A stretch of DNA of 64,000 nucleotides from Streptomyces phaeofaciens (GTDB lineage: Bacteria; Actinomycetota; Actinomycetes; Streptomycetales; Streptomycetaceae): positions 226,901 to 290,900 of the forward strand of contig NZ_BMSA01000007.1 in NCBI RefSeq assembly GCF_014648915.1. Reading direction: 5' to 3'. The translations under genes were made by a program, and so were the position numbers. This document shows positions 8,434 through 17,103 of this stretch, in pieces (positions within the stretch are counted from its first letter, which is position 1; each line of letters opens with the position of its first letter). The notes under the pieces are model-generated. The model was not told the DNA's origin. It saw only the letters and a program-made list of their open reading frames with translations, and made no database searches.

Positions 8434-9033
8434 TCAGGCGCCGGTCACCAGACTTCTGCGATACGCGGCGCACTCCTCGAACGAGGGCAGGATTCCCTGC
8501 CGTTCGGCCTCTTCCAGCGTGGGCGCGGCCGCGTCCTTGTCGGAGAGGAGCGGTGTGAGACCGTCGGGCCAGGAAATGGCCAGGGCCGGGTCGAGGGGGT
8601 TGACCCCGAACTCCCGCCGCGGCGCATAGCCTTCCGAACACAGGTAGACGACGGTGGAGTTGTCCTCCAGCGCCATGAAGGCGTGCCCCAGCCCTTCCGA
8701 GAGATACACACAGCGGTGGTTGGTGTCGTCGAGCCGCACCGCCTCCCAGGTCCCGAAGCCCGGCGAGCCGACGCGGATGTCGACCACCACGTCCAGGACG
8801 GCCCCGCTGACACAGGTGACGTACTTCGCCTGGCCCGGCGGGACCGCCGCGAAGTGGATGCCGCGGAGTGTTCCGCGCACCGAGCGGGAACAGTTGGCCT
8901 GGGCGAGCCGCAGCCCCTGGCCGACGACCGTCTGGAAGTCGCCGTCCTTGAACCATTCGTGGAAGCGGCCCCTGTCGTCCGCGAACACCCTGGGGGTGTC
9001 CACCCACGCGCCCTCGATGCCCAGCGGTCTCAC
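8434..9033 (-). CDS. rfbC: dTDP-4-dehydrorhamnose 3,5-epimerase family protein
   Basis: A 199-residue cupin-fold epimerase of the RmlC family, acting on dTDP-4-keto-6-deoxyglucose in dTDP-L-rhamnose or related sugar synthesis. The catalytic histidine lies in SVRGTLRGIHFAAVPPGQAK; family motifs DVVVDIRVGSPGFGTW and LSEGLGHAFMALED follow. It is four bases downstream of the rmlA homologue on the same strand, so the two form an operon. RmlB and RmlD are not in this window, so the final sugar is uncertain: a 3- or 5-epimerase acting toward another deoxysugar is possible. Confidence 0.92.
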   Translation of the reverse strand: MRPLGIEGAWVDTPRVFADDRGRFHEWFKDGDFQTVVGQGLRLAQANCSRSVRGTLRGIHFAAVPPGQAKYVTCVSGAVLDVVVDIRVGSPGFGTWEAVRLDDTNHRCVYLSEGLGHAFMALEDNSTVVYLCSEGYAPRREFGVNPLDPALAISWPDGLTPLLSDKDAAAPTLEEAERQGILPSFEECAAYRRSLVTGA

Positions 9034-9037
9034 GCGC

Positions 9038-9976
9038 TCACTTCCTTCCGCCGCTCAGTTCGCCGGCGCCCGCCGGGAACTCCGGGCCCCTTCGGGGCGT
9101 GACAAGGTGCTGGGGCTCCTCGAGCAGCCCCAGCAGATAGTGGCCGTATCCACTCTTGAGCAGGGGCCCCGCCAGTTCGCGGAGCCGGTCGTCGTCGATC
9201 AGGCCGGCCCGCCAGACCGCCTCCTCGACACAGCCGACCTTGAAGCCCTGGCGCTCCTCGATGACCCGGACGAACTCCGACGCCTGCACCATGGAGCCGA
9301 AGGTTCCGGTGTCGAGCCAGGCGGTGCCGCGGTCGAGCCGGGTCACCTGGAGCTTCCCCGCCTCCAGATAGACCCGGTTGAGGTCGGTGATCTCCAACTC
9401 ACCCCTGGCGCTGGGCCGCAGACCGCGGGCGATCTCCACGGCACGGTTGTCGTAGAAGTACAGTCCGGGCACGGCGTACCGGGACCTGGGGCGGGCCGGC
9501 TTCTCCTCGATGGACACCGCCCGGCCGAATTCGTCGAACTCCACCACGCCGTAGGCCGACGGATTCGCGACCTGATAGGCGAACACCCGGCCGCCGTCCG
9601 GTTCGTCGGAGCGGGCCAGCCGGGTCCCGAGTCCGCTCCCGTGGAAGATGTTGTCGCCCAGGATCAGGGCGACGGACTCGTCACCGAGGAATCCGGCCCC
9701 CAGCACGAAGGCGTGGGCGATTCCCTCCGGGCGCTTCTGTGCCATGTATTCCAGCCGCAGACCCAGTTGGCTTCCGTCGCCCAGCAACCGGCGGAACTGG
9801 CTCCCGTCTTCGGGGGTGGTGATGATGAGAATGTCCCGCACCCCGGCCATCACCAGAGTGGACAGCGGATAGTAGACCATCGGCTTGTCGAAAACCGGCA
9901 ACAGCTGTTTCGACACCGAGCGGGTCAGCGGCCAAAGTCGCGAGCCGGTTCCTCCGGCCAACAGGATTCCGCGCAC
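9038..9976 (-). CDS. rfbA: Glucose-1-phosphate thymidylyltransferase
   Basis: A 312-residue nucleotidyltransferase (RmlA family) making dTDP-glucose from dTTP and glucose-1-phosphate, the entry step to dTDP-deoxysugars. The signature GILLAGGTGSRLWPLT and KQLLPVFDKPMVYYPLS is at the N-terminus; LGDNIFHG and EKPARPRS follow, and GTAWLDTGT is the conserved late motif. The start is GTG. Length is normal apart from a short low-complexity tail of about 20 residues. Co-directional with rfbC. Confidence 0.95.
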   Translation of the reverse strand: MRGILLAGGTGSRLWPLTRSVSKQLLPVFDKPMVYYPLSTLVMAGVRDILIITTPEDGSQFRRLLGDGSQLGLRLEYMAQKRPEGIAHAFVLGAGFLGDESVALILGDNIFHGSGLGTRLARSDEPDGGRVFAYQVANPSAYGVVEFDEFGRAVSIEEKPARPRSRYAVPGLYFYDNRAVEIARGLRPSARGELEITDLNRVYLEAGKLQVTRLDRGTAWLDTGTFGSMVQASEFVRVIEERQGFKVGCVEEAVWRAGLIDDDRLRELAGPLLKSGYGHYLLGLLEEPQHLVTPRRGPEFPAGAGELSGGRK

Positions 9977-10154
9977 GGAAACACCATAAGGTAATCAGTC
10001 ATGAATACCGGCTTTTCCCACGCTTTTACGGCGTGCGCCGCCACCGGAATTCCACGGGCGGCTCCACGTCCGGTCGGCGGGTCACCGCTCGGGGAATCAC
10101 GACACCGGCACAACTGCCCCGGCCCGCCGTCGAATCGGCGCGCGGGGGCGGCGG

Positions 10155-12191
10155 TCACGGCAGGGCGAGCACCCGGTCGATCGCGGCGCGTATCTCCTCG
10201 TCCTGGAGGAACGCCCGGTAGTCCCGGTAGGGCGACAGCCGCCGGTCGGCCGCCCGCACCGTACGCAGGGTCGCCCGTACCGCCGGGGTGACCCGGCCGA
10301 TCCGGGCGAGGGTGCGCAGCGCGTCGTGGAAGGAGCCGTAGAGCCCGCCCTGCGCGGTGTCCGCGAGGACGTGGTCCGCCCGGACGTACTCCTCCAGGAC
10401 CGACGCGCTCGGCTCCGGCGCGCCGGTGATCGACCACAGGGCGATCGCCGCCCGCAGCCGCACCCAGGTGCCGCCGTGCTCCATGAGGAACCGCACCCGG
10501 TCGGCGTGGCGCGCGGCCGCCGGGCCGAACTCGCCGAGGAGGTCGACGGGGCCGTACAGCGGTTCCTCCTGCGCCTGTACCGCCTCGCCGATGAGCCGCA
10601 GGGCCGTGTCGCGGTCGCCGCCGAGGCGCCAGACGGCCCACGCCACATGCTGGTGGTTGCCCGGCCAGTCGACGACCACGGACGCGCGTACCGCGGCCTT
10701 CGCCGGTGCCGCGGCCGGCCCCATGGCCACCAGCGCGTTGACCGCGCCCACCGAGTACCGGGTGTCGTCCAGCAGGGTCACGGCCTCCGGCAGCGCCGGC
10801 GCCGCGGCCCGCCCCCACTCCTTGAGGACACCGAGGAAGGAGCAGGTGAGCGAACCGCCCACGCCGTCCTCCCTCAGCAGCCGCCGCACCGCGGGCAGCA
10901 GCGCCTCGGCGTGGGCGCCCAACGGGGCCAGGACGTCCTCCACCTCGGGCAGCCGGGGGTCGCCGGCGCCGTACGCACGGCAGCACCCGTCCCGGTACGG
11001 CTCGTACAGCCGCTCGACCAGTGAGGGCAGGGCGCGTGGATCGCCGATCCGGGTCAGTGCCCAGCGGGCGTGATCACCCACAGTGCCCTCGAAGTACTCG
11101 TCCCCGCCCGGGTCGTCGAGGAGCGCGGCCAGCGCGTCGGCGTACGGAGCCGCCGGCCGGCCCAGCACCGCGAGCAGGTGGGCCGCCCGGTACCGTACGC
11201 CGGCGTCCGGATCGGCGAGCAGTTCGCCCGCGAGCGGCAGCAGCGCGGCCGCCGCGGACGGCCGGACCACCAGCAGCCGCCACCCCGCGTCCAGCGCGGC
11301 CCGGCACAGCAAGGCGTCCCCGGTCCGGCGCGCTGCGCCAACGAGCCGGACGGCGAAGGAGAGTGCCGTCCGCGGATCGTCCTCGAACAGCTCCGCCGAC
11401 GCGGCGACGATGTCCTCGCGGTCGAAGGCGGACGCGAAGCCCGGCACGTACCAGGTCTCCTCGAACCGCGGCCGCACGGCCGGGTCGGACAGGTCCCGCA
11501 CCAGGACGTCCAGGGCACGGACCGACTCCGGGAGGTCGAACGCGGCCAGGGCGTGCACGGCCGCGACCCGCAGGACGGGGCCGCCGGTCCGCAGCACCCC
11601 GGTCACCACCGCCCGTACCCGGTCGACGTCCGCGGCCTCGCCGGAGCCGGCGGCGGCGCTGCCGAGCGCCAGCAGGGCGGGCAGCCGCACGGCCGGATCC
11701 GTCTCGGCGTGCCACCGTTCCAGCAGGACGCCGACGCCGTCCGCGAGCGGCAGGGCCTCCCTGCGCACCTGGGGCACGGGGTCGGCGAGCAGGGCCCGGA
11801 TCCGGGGGTGCTGCCGCCGCCACTCCTCGTGCCAGCCGGCGTCCACCGCGCCCGGCCGGGCCCCGGCCGCGACGGCGGCCAGGCTCACCAGCAGCTCGGC
11901 GAGCGTGTCGCGGGCACCCATGTGCGGATCGCAGGCGAGGTCGACGACGAACGGCAGCGCGGCCGTCGTGAGGGAGGGCAGACGCCCGGTGCCCAGCGCG
12001 ACACAGTCGTACAGGTCGTAGCAGTCCTCCTCGGTCGCGGCCGCGCCCTTGAGCGCGAGGCGCCGAAGAGCCCGCAGCATCTGCCGGGGAGGGTGGTCCT
12101 CAACCGCCGGTTCCCGTTTCTCCCAGGACACCTCGGCCAGCGCGTCCGCCACCGTCCCCGCCACACGCCCCCTGGTGTACCGGGCGAGCAT
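10155..12191 (-). CDS. Large HEAT-repeat protein
   Basis: About 678 residues of alpha-helical repeats with the HEAT/PBS-lyase pattern, for example DPVPQVRREALPLADGVG, DPDAGVRYRAAHLLAVLGRP, GDHARWALTRIGDPRALPSL and GGTWVRLRAAIALWSITG. No catalytic domain, signal peptide or membrane span is visible, so it is probably a cytoplasmic scaffold or binding protein. An upstream in-frame TTG at 12230 was rejected because it lies inside a tRNA-Ser fragment; the ATG at 12191 is preferred, although its ribosome binding site is poor. Function unknown. Confidence 0.85.
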   Translation of the reverse strand: MLARYTRGRVAGTVADALAEVSWEKREPAVEDHPPRQMLRALRRLALKGAAATEEDCYDLYDCVALGTGRLPSLTTAALPFVVDLACDPHMGARDTLAELLVSLAAVAAGARPGAVDAGWHEEWRRQHPRIRALLADPVPQVRREALPLADGVGVLLERWHAETDPAVRLPALLALGSAAAGSGEAADVDRVRAVVTGVLRTGGPVLRVAAVHALAAFDLPESVRALDVLVRDLSDPAVRPRFEETWYVPGFASAFDREDIVAASAELFEDDPRTALSFAVRLVGAARRTGDALLCRAALDAGWRLLVVRPSAAAALLPLAGELLADPDAGVRYRAAHLLAVLGRPAAPYADALAALLDDPGGDEYFEGTVGDHARWALTRIGDPRALPSLVERLYEPYRDGCCRAYGAGDPRLPEVEDVLAPLGAHAEALLPAVRRLLREDGVGGSLTCSFLGVLKEWGRAAAPALPEAVTLLDDTRYSVGAVNALVAMGPAAAPAKAAVRASVVVDWPGNHQHVAWAVWRLGGDRDTALRLIGEAVQAQEEPLYGPVDLLGEFGPAAARHADRVRFLMEHGGTWVRLRAAIALWSITGAPEPSASVLEEYVRADHVLADTAQGGLYGSFHDALRTLARIGRVTPAVRATLRTVRAADRRLSPYRDYRAFLQDEEIRAAIDRVLALP

Positions 12192-12220
12192 CCTGCCGTC
12201 GGGGGTGTCGGCCGGCGGAA

Positions 12221-12263
12221 CCGTTTTCAAGACCGTTCCCTTAGGCCGCTCGGATAACCCACC
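12221..12263 (-). pseudogene. 5' half of a tRNA-Ser(UGA), truncated after the anticodon loop
   Basis: Read on the minus strand, GGTGGGTTATCCGAGCGGCC, then a CTAAGGG D-loop and the anticodon arm ACGGT-CTTGAAA, match the 5' half of an actinobacterial tRNA-Ser with a TGA anticodon. After CTTGAAAAC the sequence departs from a tRNA: there is no matching anticodon stem 3' strand, long variable arm, T-arm or acceptor 3' strand. It marks the boundary between the HEAT gene and the decayed stretch. Confidence 0.75.
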
Positions 12264-12654
12264 TGCGCCCCGGCCCGCCTGGGGCGGAGCTGGTACAGCG
12301 TACCGGCCTCAGGCAGCTCGCGGGGAGCATGGTCCACACGAGGTCCACTGGCTCGGTCCCACCCCCCAGGACAACCACCCTGATCACCATCTGGTGTGCA
12401 GCCCCACAGCAACGCACGGAAGCGTACAACTGCGCCGACGTGCCCTGAGGGAAGAACTGCCGCTGCCCTCTGTGCCCTGTCCAGCCCTGCGGTTCCGAGG
12501 AGTACGAGCGCGTAGAGGCCTGCAACCTTCTGATCCGTAGGATCGGGCAGGCTGTTGGGCCGCAGCTCCACCTTCCTCCCGGCTGATCGCTGACGGTCGT
12601 GATCAACAGCCTCTGTGGGCTGTCGTTGCCGTCAGCGCTGAACGGTGGCATCGG
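12264..12654. other. Non-coding stretch, nothing recognised
   Basis: About 390 bases without a supported gene. Minus-strand open frames here (one ending in a tRNA-derived GYPSGLRERS) show no coding-like codon bias and no recognisable domains. The stretch is less GC-rich than its flanks. Confidence 0.5.
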
Positions 12655-13386
12655 CTAGCGCCCACTCGCAGAAACCGCCCGGAGCAAGGAAAGGCAATCG
12701 CTTCCGAAGTCCGTCAGAACCCACATCTCGACTGGATCGTCTTCACTCACAGCCACTCTGCCTAGACCATCGTCCCTAACGATTCCCTCTGCGGCGACGC
12801 GAGCGATAGCGGCGTCCAGCACCTTGGCGAACCCAGGAAGTTCAGCGAGGATCTCCGGCTGCCTCCACCCGGGGAACCGCTCTTGGTACCAACCTTCTGG
12901 CGTCGGGTGTGTCTCCTTGGCGAGGACTTCAAGGAGCTTGACCTCCGGGGCCTCGATCGCTGCGAGGCCCCGCACGCGGAGACGCTCTGCGTCGACTGTG
13001 GCCTCGTCGCGCACCCCTCGTCCCAAGCACCTACCGAGAGCAACGATCTTCTCTGCTAGAGGTGTCTCCATAGCGGCCTGAACCGTCTCCGACATCAAAG
13101 CCAGCAGATCTGGGCTGGTCTCGATCGTATGCACAAGCCGGTCTAGAGACCTCTGCGCCTCCTCGGAGCCTGCTTGGAGTGCTCGTGCCGCTCGTTCCTC
13201 GCGACGCGCACGCTCCCTCTCGATGAGTTGCAGGATCGGGGCGTCGACGTACTCCTTGAGCGCCCCAAGCGCCACGCCAGCTACAGGGTTGAACATCCCA
13301 ACTGTCGCGACGATCACACCGGTTGACGCCTTGATGCCGGCCTCAACAGCCGATCCTGCTTGCGTCTCGTTTGCTTCGTGGCCCAT
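12655..13386 (-). CDS. Hypothetical protein with N-terminal hydrophobic segment
   Basis: A 243-residue protein that I do not recognise. Residues about 18-45 are glycine/alanine-rich and hydrophobic (GVIVATVGMFNPVAGVALG), followed by a charged helical part (LIERERARREERAARALQ) that could be coiled coil, then a C-terminal region ending DFGSDCLSLLRAV that resembles a winged-helix-like tail. The frame is open across the whole length and the composition is protein-like, but codons are less GC-biased than in neighbouring core genes, which fits an acquired gene. No clear Shine-Dalgarno sequence. Confidence 0.6.
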   Translation of the reverse strand: MGHEANETQAGSAVEAGIKASTGVIVATVGMFNPVAGVALGALKEYVDAPILQLIERERARREERAARALQAGSEEAQRSLDRLVHTIETSPDLLALMSETVQAAMETPLAEKIVALGRCLGRGVRDEATVDAERLRVRGLAAIEAPEVKLLEVLAKETHPTPEGWYQERFPGWRQPEILAELPGFAKVLDAAIARVAAEGIVRDDGLGRVAVSEDDPVEMWVLTDFGSDCLSLLRAVSASGR

Positions 13387-14123
13387 GCGGATGATGCTAG
13401 TCAGCGGCAGTGTCCTCGATGAAGCTCATGGCCTCCCGCAGCGTGCTCAGTCTCATCCCATTCGGGGGATCCGCGCCTCCAACAGCTTCGCCCCGCTCCG
13501 AGGCGCAGCCAGGCTCGTACGCCATCTCAGCCGGTCAGGGTACGGGAGTGCATGTCTCCGATGAGTGCGCAGCCTCTCCCCCCAATGAAAGCGTAGCGCC
13601 TTCGATTCGAAGGAAGGGCATCTTTAAGGGGTGGAAGGATTTTAAAATCTCAGGCAGAAGGAGCCGTCCACCTAGGAAGTTGCCGTTCTGCCCGAGAGTG
13701 CGGCAAACTGCAACTTGCGTGTACGACAGCGGTGTTGCGGCAGCGTTCGCACTGCCTTCTGACCTGTGTGGATGCGGAACAACACCCACACCGCGGCCAG
13801 TTGGACAACGGCGGAGCTCGGGCGTCGTCGCGCCAAGAACAGAACAACGGCACGCCAAAGGACGCTTGCTGACCCTGGAAAGTGGGCAAGCGCCCGATGG
13901 CTCCAAGGAAGGCGGTCAGGTGCCCGAGAAGCACGACTCCACCGTTCCCCATCCGGCATGGCACCACCATGCCCAATGCGCTGTGCACTGTAGCTACGAG
14001 CATGCGCGAAGCGCAAGTGAGGCGCCGAGGCTGCCGCGATGGCCTCAGGTGCTGCGCGACGTGACGGGCCTGGCCGCGGCGGTCTCCCCGATCGTCGCGG
14101 CGCTCATCACGAAGGGCTGGTAG
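13387..14123. other. Mostly non-coding; possible 3' end of a small gene at 14123
   Basis: No frame across this stretch looks like a complete gene; several overlapping open frames exist on both strands but are low in coding bias. The last part of the plus frame ending at 14123 (WPQVLRDVTGLAAAV, then SPIVAALITKGW) does look protein-like and is followed 17 bases later by a strong hairpin. It may be the end of a very small gene, possibly starting at GTG 13983, or a remnant. Confidence 0.35.
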
Positions 14124-14140
14124 CCAGCGGGCGTTCGTGC

Positions 14141-14176
14141 CCCCGCAGTGCCCGATCGCACAGGGGCACTGCGGGG
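14141..14176. terminator. Strong terminator hairpin
   Basis: Perfect 13-bp arms CCCCGCAGTGCCC / GGGCACTGCGGGG with a 10-base loop, just after the plus-strand frame that stops at 14123. It is the best evidence that something was transcribed here. Confidence 0.75.
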
Positions 14177-14724
14177 AACGATGGGGAACCTCGGGGCTGG
14201 CGACACTCAATGCGAGGTCAAGCGCCTAGCAGGTCAGTGGCGAACCGCATACGCGATCTTCCAAACTGGTTGCTGTACAGCAGTGAAGTACAGCAACCGT
14301 GGCGACCAGCCCCGACCACCACCGGCCCTGATCGACCGTCTGACGTGCCCGGCAGGCCACAGTGACCACCGTGCCCATAGTTCGGGACGAAGGGGTCATC
14401 ATCCAAGGTCTCACCCCCATGCTTCCGCCGACGCAGCTTGCTCTGGTCGACGGCCTGGTAGCGCGACTGAGGCCGGTGGGGGTGCAGCGAGGCACACGCG
14501 TGCTTGGTCGGTCGACGCGCCCCGCCGTCGTGTCTGACTGTCGTCGGCTGCGGTTCGTGCCACTACCGTGCCAGATGCAGGGGTCAGTCACAGCCAACAG
14601 CATTGGCGTGCGGACGAGTTACCAGCCACCGCATCAGGTATCGAAGCCGCAAGTCAGTAGCGGGAGACCCCAGCCTCTCGTGCAGGGAACTCGCCCGGTC
14701 CTGGGTGGTGGTACCGGTGCCCAT

Positions 14725-14756
14725 CGGCTCACCCCCGCTCGAGCGGGGGTGAGCCG
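14725..14756. terminator. 32-bp perfect palindrome, probable terminator
   Basis: A zero-spacer inverted repeat with 16-bp arms (CGGCTCACCCCCGCTC and its complement), centred on CTCGAG. It covers the stop codon of the minus-strand pseudogene 14729-14934. A terminator is the simplest reading; a protein-binding palindrome is also possible. Confidence 0.6.
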
Positions 14757-14934
14757 TCGGTGGCCTTCGCGATGCGGTCTTCGAGCTTGCTCTCGGCGGC
14801 GACCATCCACACGCGTGCTCGGGTGTCAACCTTGACCAGGGAGCCGCGGCCGACGGGGGTGCGTCCAGCGGCTCGTCAAACGGGTTGGCGAAGAGCTTGA
14901 GTTCCAGTTGGTCACGTACAACCGCTGTCGTCGC
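14729..14934 (-). pseudogene. Broken small gene, start lost and one-base frameshift
   Basis: On the minus strand, TTAVVRDQLELKLFANPFDE continues as PLDA and then, after a one-base shift, as TPVGRGSLVKVDTRARV and WMVAAESKLEDRIAKATDGS, ending PPLERG and stop. Both halves look like one roughly 68-residue protein. A GGGAGG ribosome binding site sits at the right distance from GCGACGACA, where GTG would be expected, so the start codon also seems mutated. I do not recognise the family. Confidence 0.6.
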
Positions 14935-15067
14935 GTGCGTCCTCCCGTTGCATCTGTGGCCCCCTACGTCAACGCCTCAATGTATGTGGACGGAGTGAGC
15001 GCCCAAGGAATTGCACCTGGTGACCGAGACGTCTGGGAGTAACAGCAGCACGGCGTCCATCTGCCAC

Positions 15068-15463
15068 TCACGAATGGGTCACCGAAGTGTTCGCGAGGGC
15101 GAGCCTGAGAAGCGCCTGCGCGTAGTACTCGACTTGCATGTTCGCGGCTGCGGCGCTCGCTGCCAGCACAAGGTACTCGCCTGGCTCCAAGGCGATGAGC
15201 ACACTCCGCGAGGGGCCAATGCCGAGGAGATCCGGGGTGATCGGCCGGCATAGCTGTCTCGTCAGGAGGTGAGTGAGGAGCTCCGGAACGGGCGCTCGGG
15301 GTTTCTCGCCATGGCGAATCCATCGGCTGACTCGGGAGCGGTCAACGGCGACGCCGCCTTGGCCACGTTCCTGGGCCAGGGCGTTGATGCGCCGCGCCGT
15401 CTCGCTGTTGTTCCAGCCAGCTTCGGCAAGTGCGCACGCGAGCGGGTAGTTCGGGGCCCTCAT
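15068..15463 (-). CDS. Small helix-turn-helix protein
   Basis: A 131-residue protein. Residues about 1-55 resemble the N-terminal DNA-binding part of a streptomycete regulator family: YPLACALAEAGWNNSETARR, then RSRVSRWIRHGEKPR, with PELLTHLLTRQLCRPITPDL continuing the domain. The remainder (PGEYLVLAASAAAANMQV) is short, whereas the family members I recall are several times longer, so this may be a truncated or minimal member. It diverges from the murC-like gene with about 180 bases between them and might control it; that is inference. Confidence 0.65.
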   Translation of the reverse strand: MRAPNYPLACALAEAGWNNSETARRINALAQERGQGGVAVDRSRVSRWIRHGEKPRAPVPELLTHLLTRQLCRPITPDLLGIGPSRSVLIALEPGEYLVLAASAAAANMQVEYYAQALLRLALANTSVTHS

Positions 15464-15508
15464 GGCGTGCCGTCCGGGCCCACGGGACGTGGGTGACGCG
15501 TGTGATCG

Positions 15509-15530
15509 TGTTGCGAAAGCCTCCGCAACA
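15509..15530. promoter_or_regulatory. Inverted repeat in the divergent promoter region before murC-like gene
   Basis: TGTTGCG and CGCAACA are separated by 8 bases, midway between the small HTH gene and the murC-like gene. The 7-bp arms and location fit an operator. Confidence 0.4.
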
Positions 15531-15645
15531 TCGCAGGTCGTAGACGGTGTAAGGGGCTACGCGGGACGGTTGCGATGCGCCACTCAACAGGGGTGCACCG
15601 GTTGCCAGTTGAGGCGGCCAGGGCCGTCTCGGAGGAGGCAGTTTC

Positions 15646-17103
15646 ATGGTAGAAACCGCAGTCCCGCGCATCACGGAGGACGTGCCGGCCGACAGGTCGG
15701 TCGACCTGAGCCGTGCGCACTTCATCGGTATCGGCGGCAACGGGATGCTGCCAGTGGCCCGCGTGTGCGCCGAGCGGGGATTCACCGTGTCCGGCAGCGA
15801 CAACCGGACCTCGGAGCGGCTCAAGGAACTGGCTCGCCTGGGTGCGTCCGTGCACACCGGGCACGCCGCCGAGCACGTGCCGGAGGATGCGACCGCGGTC
15901 GTCTTCACCCATGCCGTCGCTCAGAACAACTCGGAGATCCTCCGGGCGCGGCGACTCGGCATCCCTGTGATGCACCGGTCGACGGCGCTGAACTCGCTGA
16001 TGGCGACCCATACCGCGCCGATCGCGGTGATGGGCACGCACGGCAAGTCGAGTACGTCGGGCATGCTGGCGTTCGCGCTCGCCCGCATGGGGCAGAGCCC
16101 GTCGTACGCCATCGGCGCCGATCTCGGAACCCCGGGCAGCGGTGGGCATGCCAGCGGAGCGAACGGTGTCTTCGTGGCCGAGGTCGACGAGTCGGACCGC
16201 ACACACATCGGCATGGCCATGCGGGTGGCGGTGATCACGAACATCGGATACGACCACCCCGAGAACTACTCCGAGGAAGGCGACCACGTCAACGCGTACG
16301 AGGAGTGCGTCCGGGCCGGGCTGCACGAGGACGGCACGCTGGTGCTGGACGCCGACTCCTCGGGCGCCCGCGAGCTCGCCGCTCGGCTGGCGTTGGCCGG
16401 CGACGGTCCGCGGGTGGTCACCTTCGGCAGGGCGTCGTCCGCGGACTGGCGGCTGGTCGACGTGGCCAGCGATGGCGGGCGCAGCACGGCGGTGCTGCGC
16501 GGGCCGGGCGGCCAGGAGTTCGACCTCGTGCTGCTGGTGCCGGGCGCCCACCAGCTCCACAACGCCGCTGCCGTCATCGCCACGCTGGACGCCCTGGGCC
16601 AGGACTGCGACCAGGGCGTCCAGCAGCTGCTGTGCTTCGACGGTGTACAGCGCCGCATGACCCAGGCCGGAGAGGCAGCCGGGGTGCGGGCCTACGACTC
16701 CTACGCCCACCACCCCGACGAGGTGAGCGCGGACCTCGCGGCCGCGCGCTCCCTCGTCGGTCCGGGCGGCCGGGTGATCACAGTGTTCCAGCCGTCCTGC
16801 CAGTCGCGGCTCGACACGTTCGACGCCGGCTTCGCGAAGGCGCTGGCAGGCTGCGACGAGGTGGTGCTGACGGACAGCGTCCGTGGCGTCACCCCTGCGG
16901 CACTGAGGATCCTGGCCGCCCGGATCAACCAGGCCGGCGGCAGCGCCCGCCACCAGGTGCCGGACCGGGCCGAAGCCGCGGGACGGGCGGCCCAGATGGC
17001 GCGGCCCGGTGACGTGGTCCTGCTGATGGGGCCGGGCGACATCGTCGGGTCGGGTCAGATCCTGCGGGCCGCGCTCGGCGAGCTGGTCTCCGTAGCCGCC
17101 TAG
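15646..17103 (+). CDS. murC: MurC-like UDP-N-acetylmuramate--amino acid ligase paralogue
   Basis: A 485-residue Mur ligase. The N-terminal UDP-binding Rossmann part opens with FIGIGGNGMLPVARVCAERG; the central ATPase P-loop is GTHGKSST, where canonical MurC has GTHGKTTTT; the C-terminal domain has YDSYAHHPDEVSADL (canonical DDYAHHPTEV) and VFQPSCQSR. Canonical MurC adds L-Ala to UDP-MurNAc. The changed residues suggest a divergent paralogue, perhaps with another amino acid or acceptor. GGAGGAGG is 8 bases before ATG. Its TAG stop overlaps the murF stop on the other strand (CTAG). Confidence 0.85.
   Translation: MVETAVPRITEDVPADRSVDLSRAHFIGIGGNGMLPVARVCAERGFTVSGSDNRTSERLKELARLGASVHTGHAAEHVPEDATAVVFTHAVAQNNSEILRARRLGIPVMHRSTALNSLMATHTAPIAVMGTHGKSSTSGMLAFALARMGQSPSYAIGADLGTPGSGGHASGANGVFVAEVDESDRTHIGMAMRVAVITNIGYDHPENYSEEGDHVNAYEECVRAGLHEDGTLVLDADSSGARELAARLALAGDGPRVVTFGRASSADWRLVDVASDGGRSTAVLRGPGGQEFDLVLLVPGAHQLHNAAAVIATLDALGQDCDQGVQQLLCFDGVQRRMTQAGEAAGVRAYDSYAHHPDEVSADLAAARSLVGPGGRVITVFQPSCQSRLDTFDAGFAKALAGCDEVVLTDSVRGVTPAALRILAARINQAGGSARHQVPDRAEAAGRAAQMARPGDVVLLMGPGDIVGSGQILRAALGELVSVAA

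Noticed and set aside
12192..12230. TTG start for the HEAT-repeat protein
   Set aside because: The TTG lies in the tRNA-Ser fragment; an ATG 13 codons further in is more plausible.
12227..12571. Minus-strand 114-codon frame ending in GYPSGLRERS
   Set aside because: The ending is the translation of a tRNA-Ser fragment, a well-known false protein; the remainder lacks coding signs.
13410..14123. 237-codon plus-strand frame as a full gene
   Set aside because: Most of it has poor codon bias and no domain; only the last about 30 codons look coding.
14725..14756. 32-bp palindrome as a CRISPR repeat
   Set aside because: It looks somewhat like a type I-E repeat core but no second copy occurs at repeat-plus-spacer distance; it overlaps a gene end and fits a terminator better.
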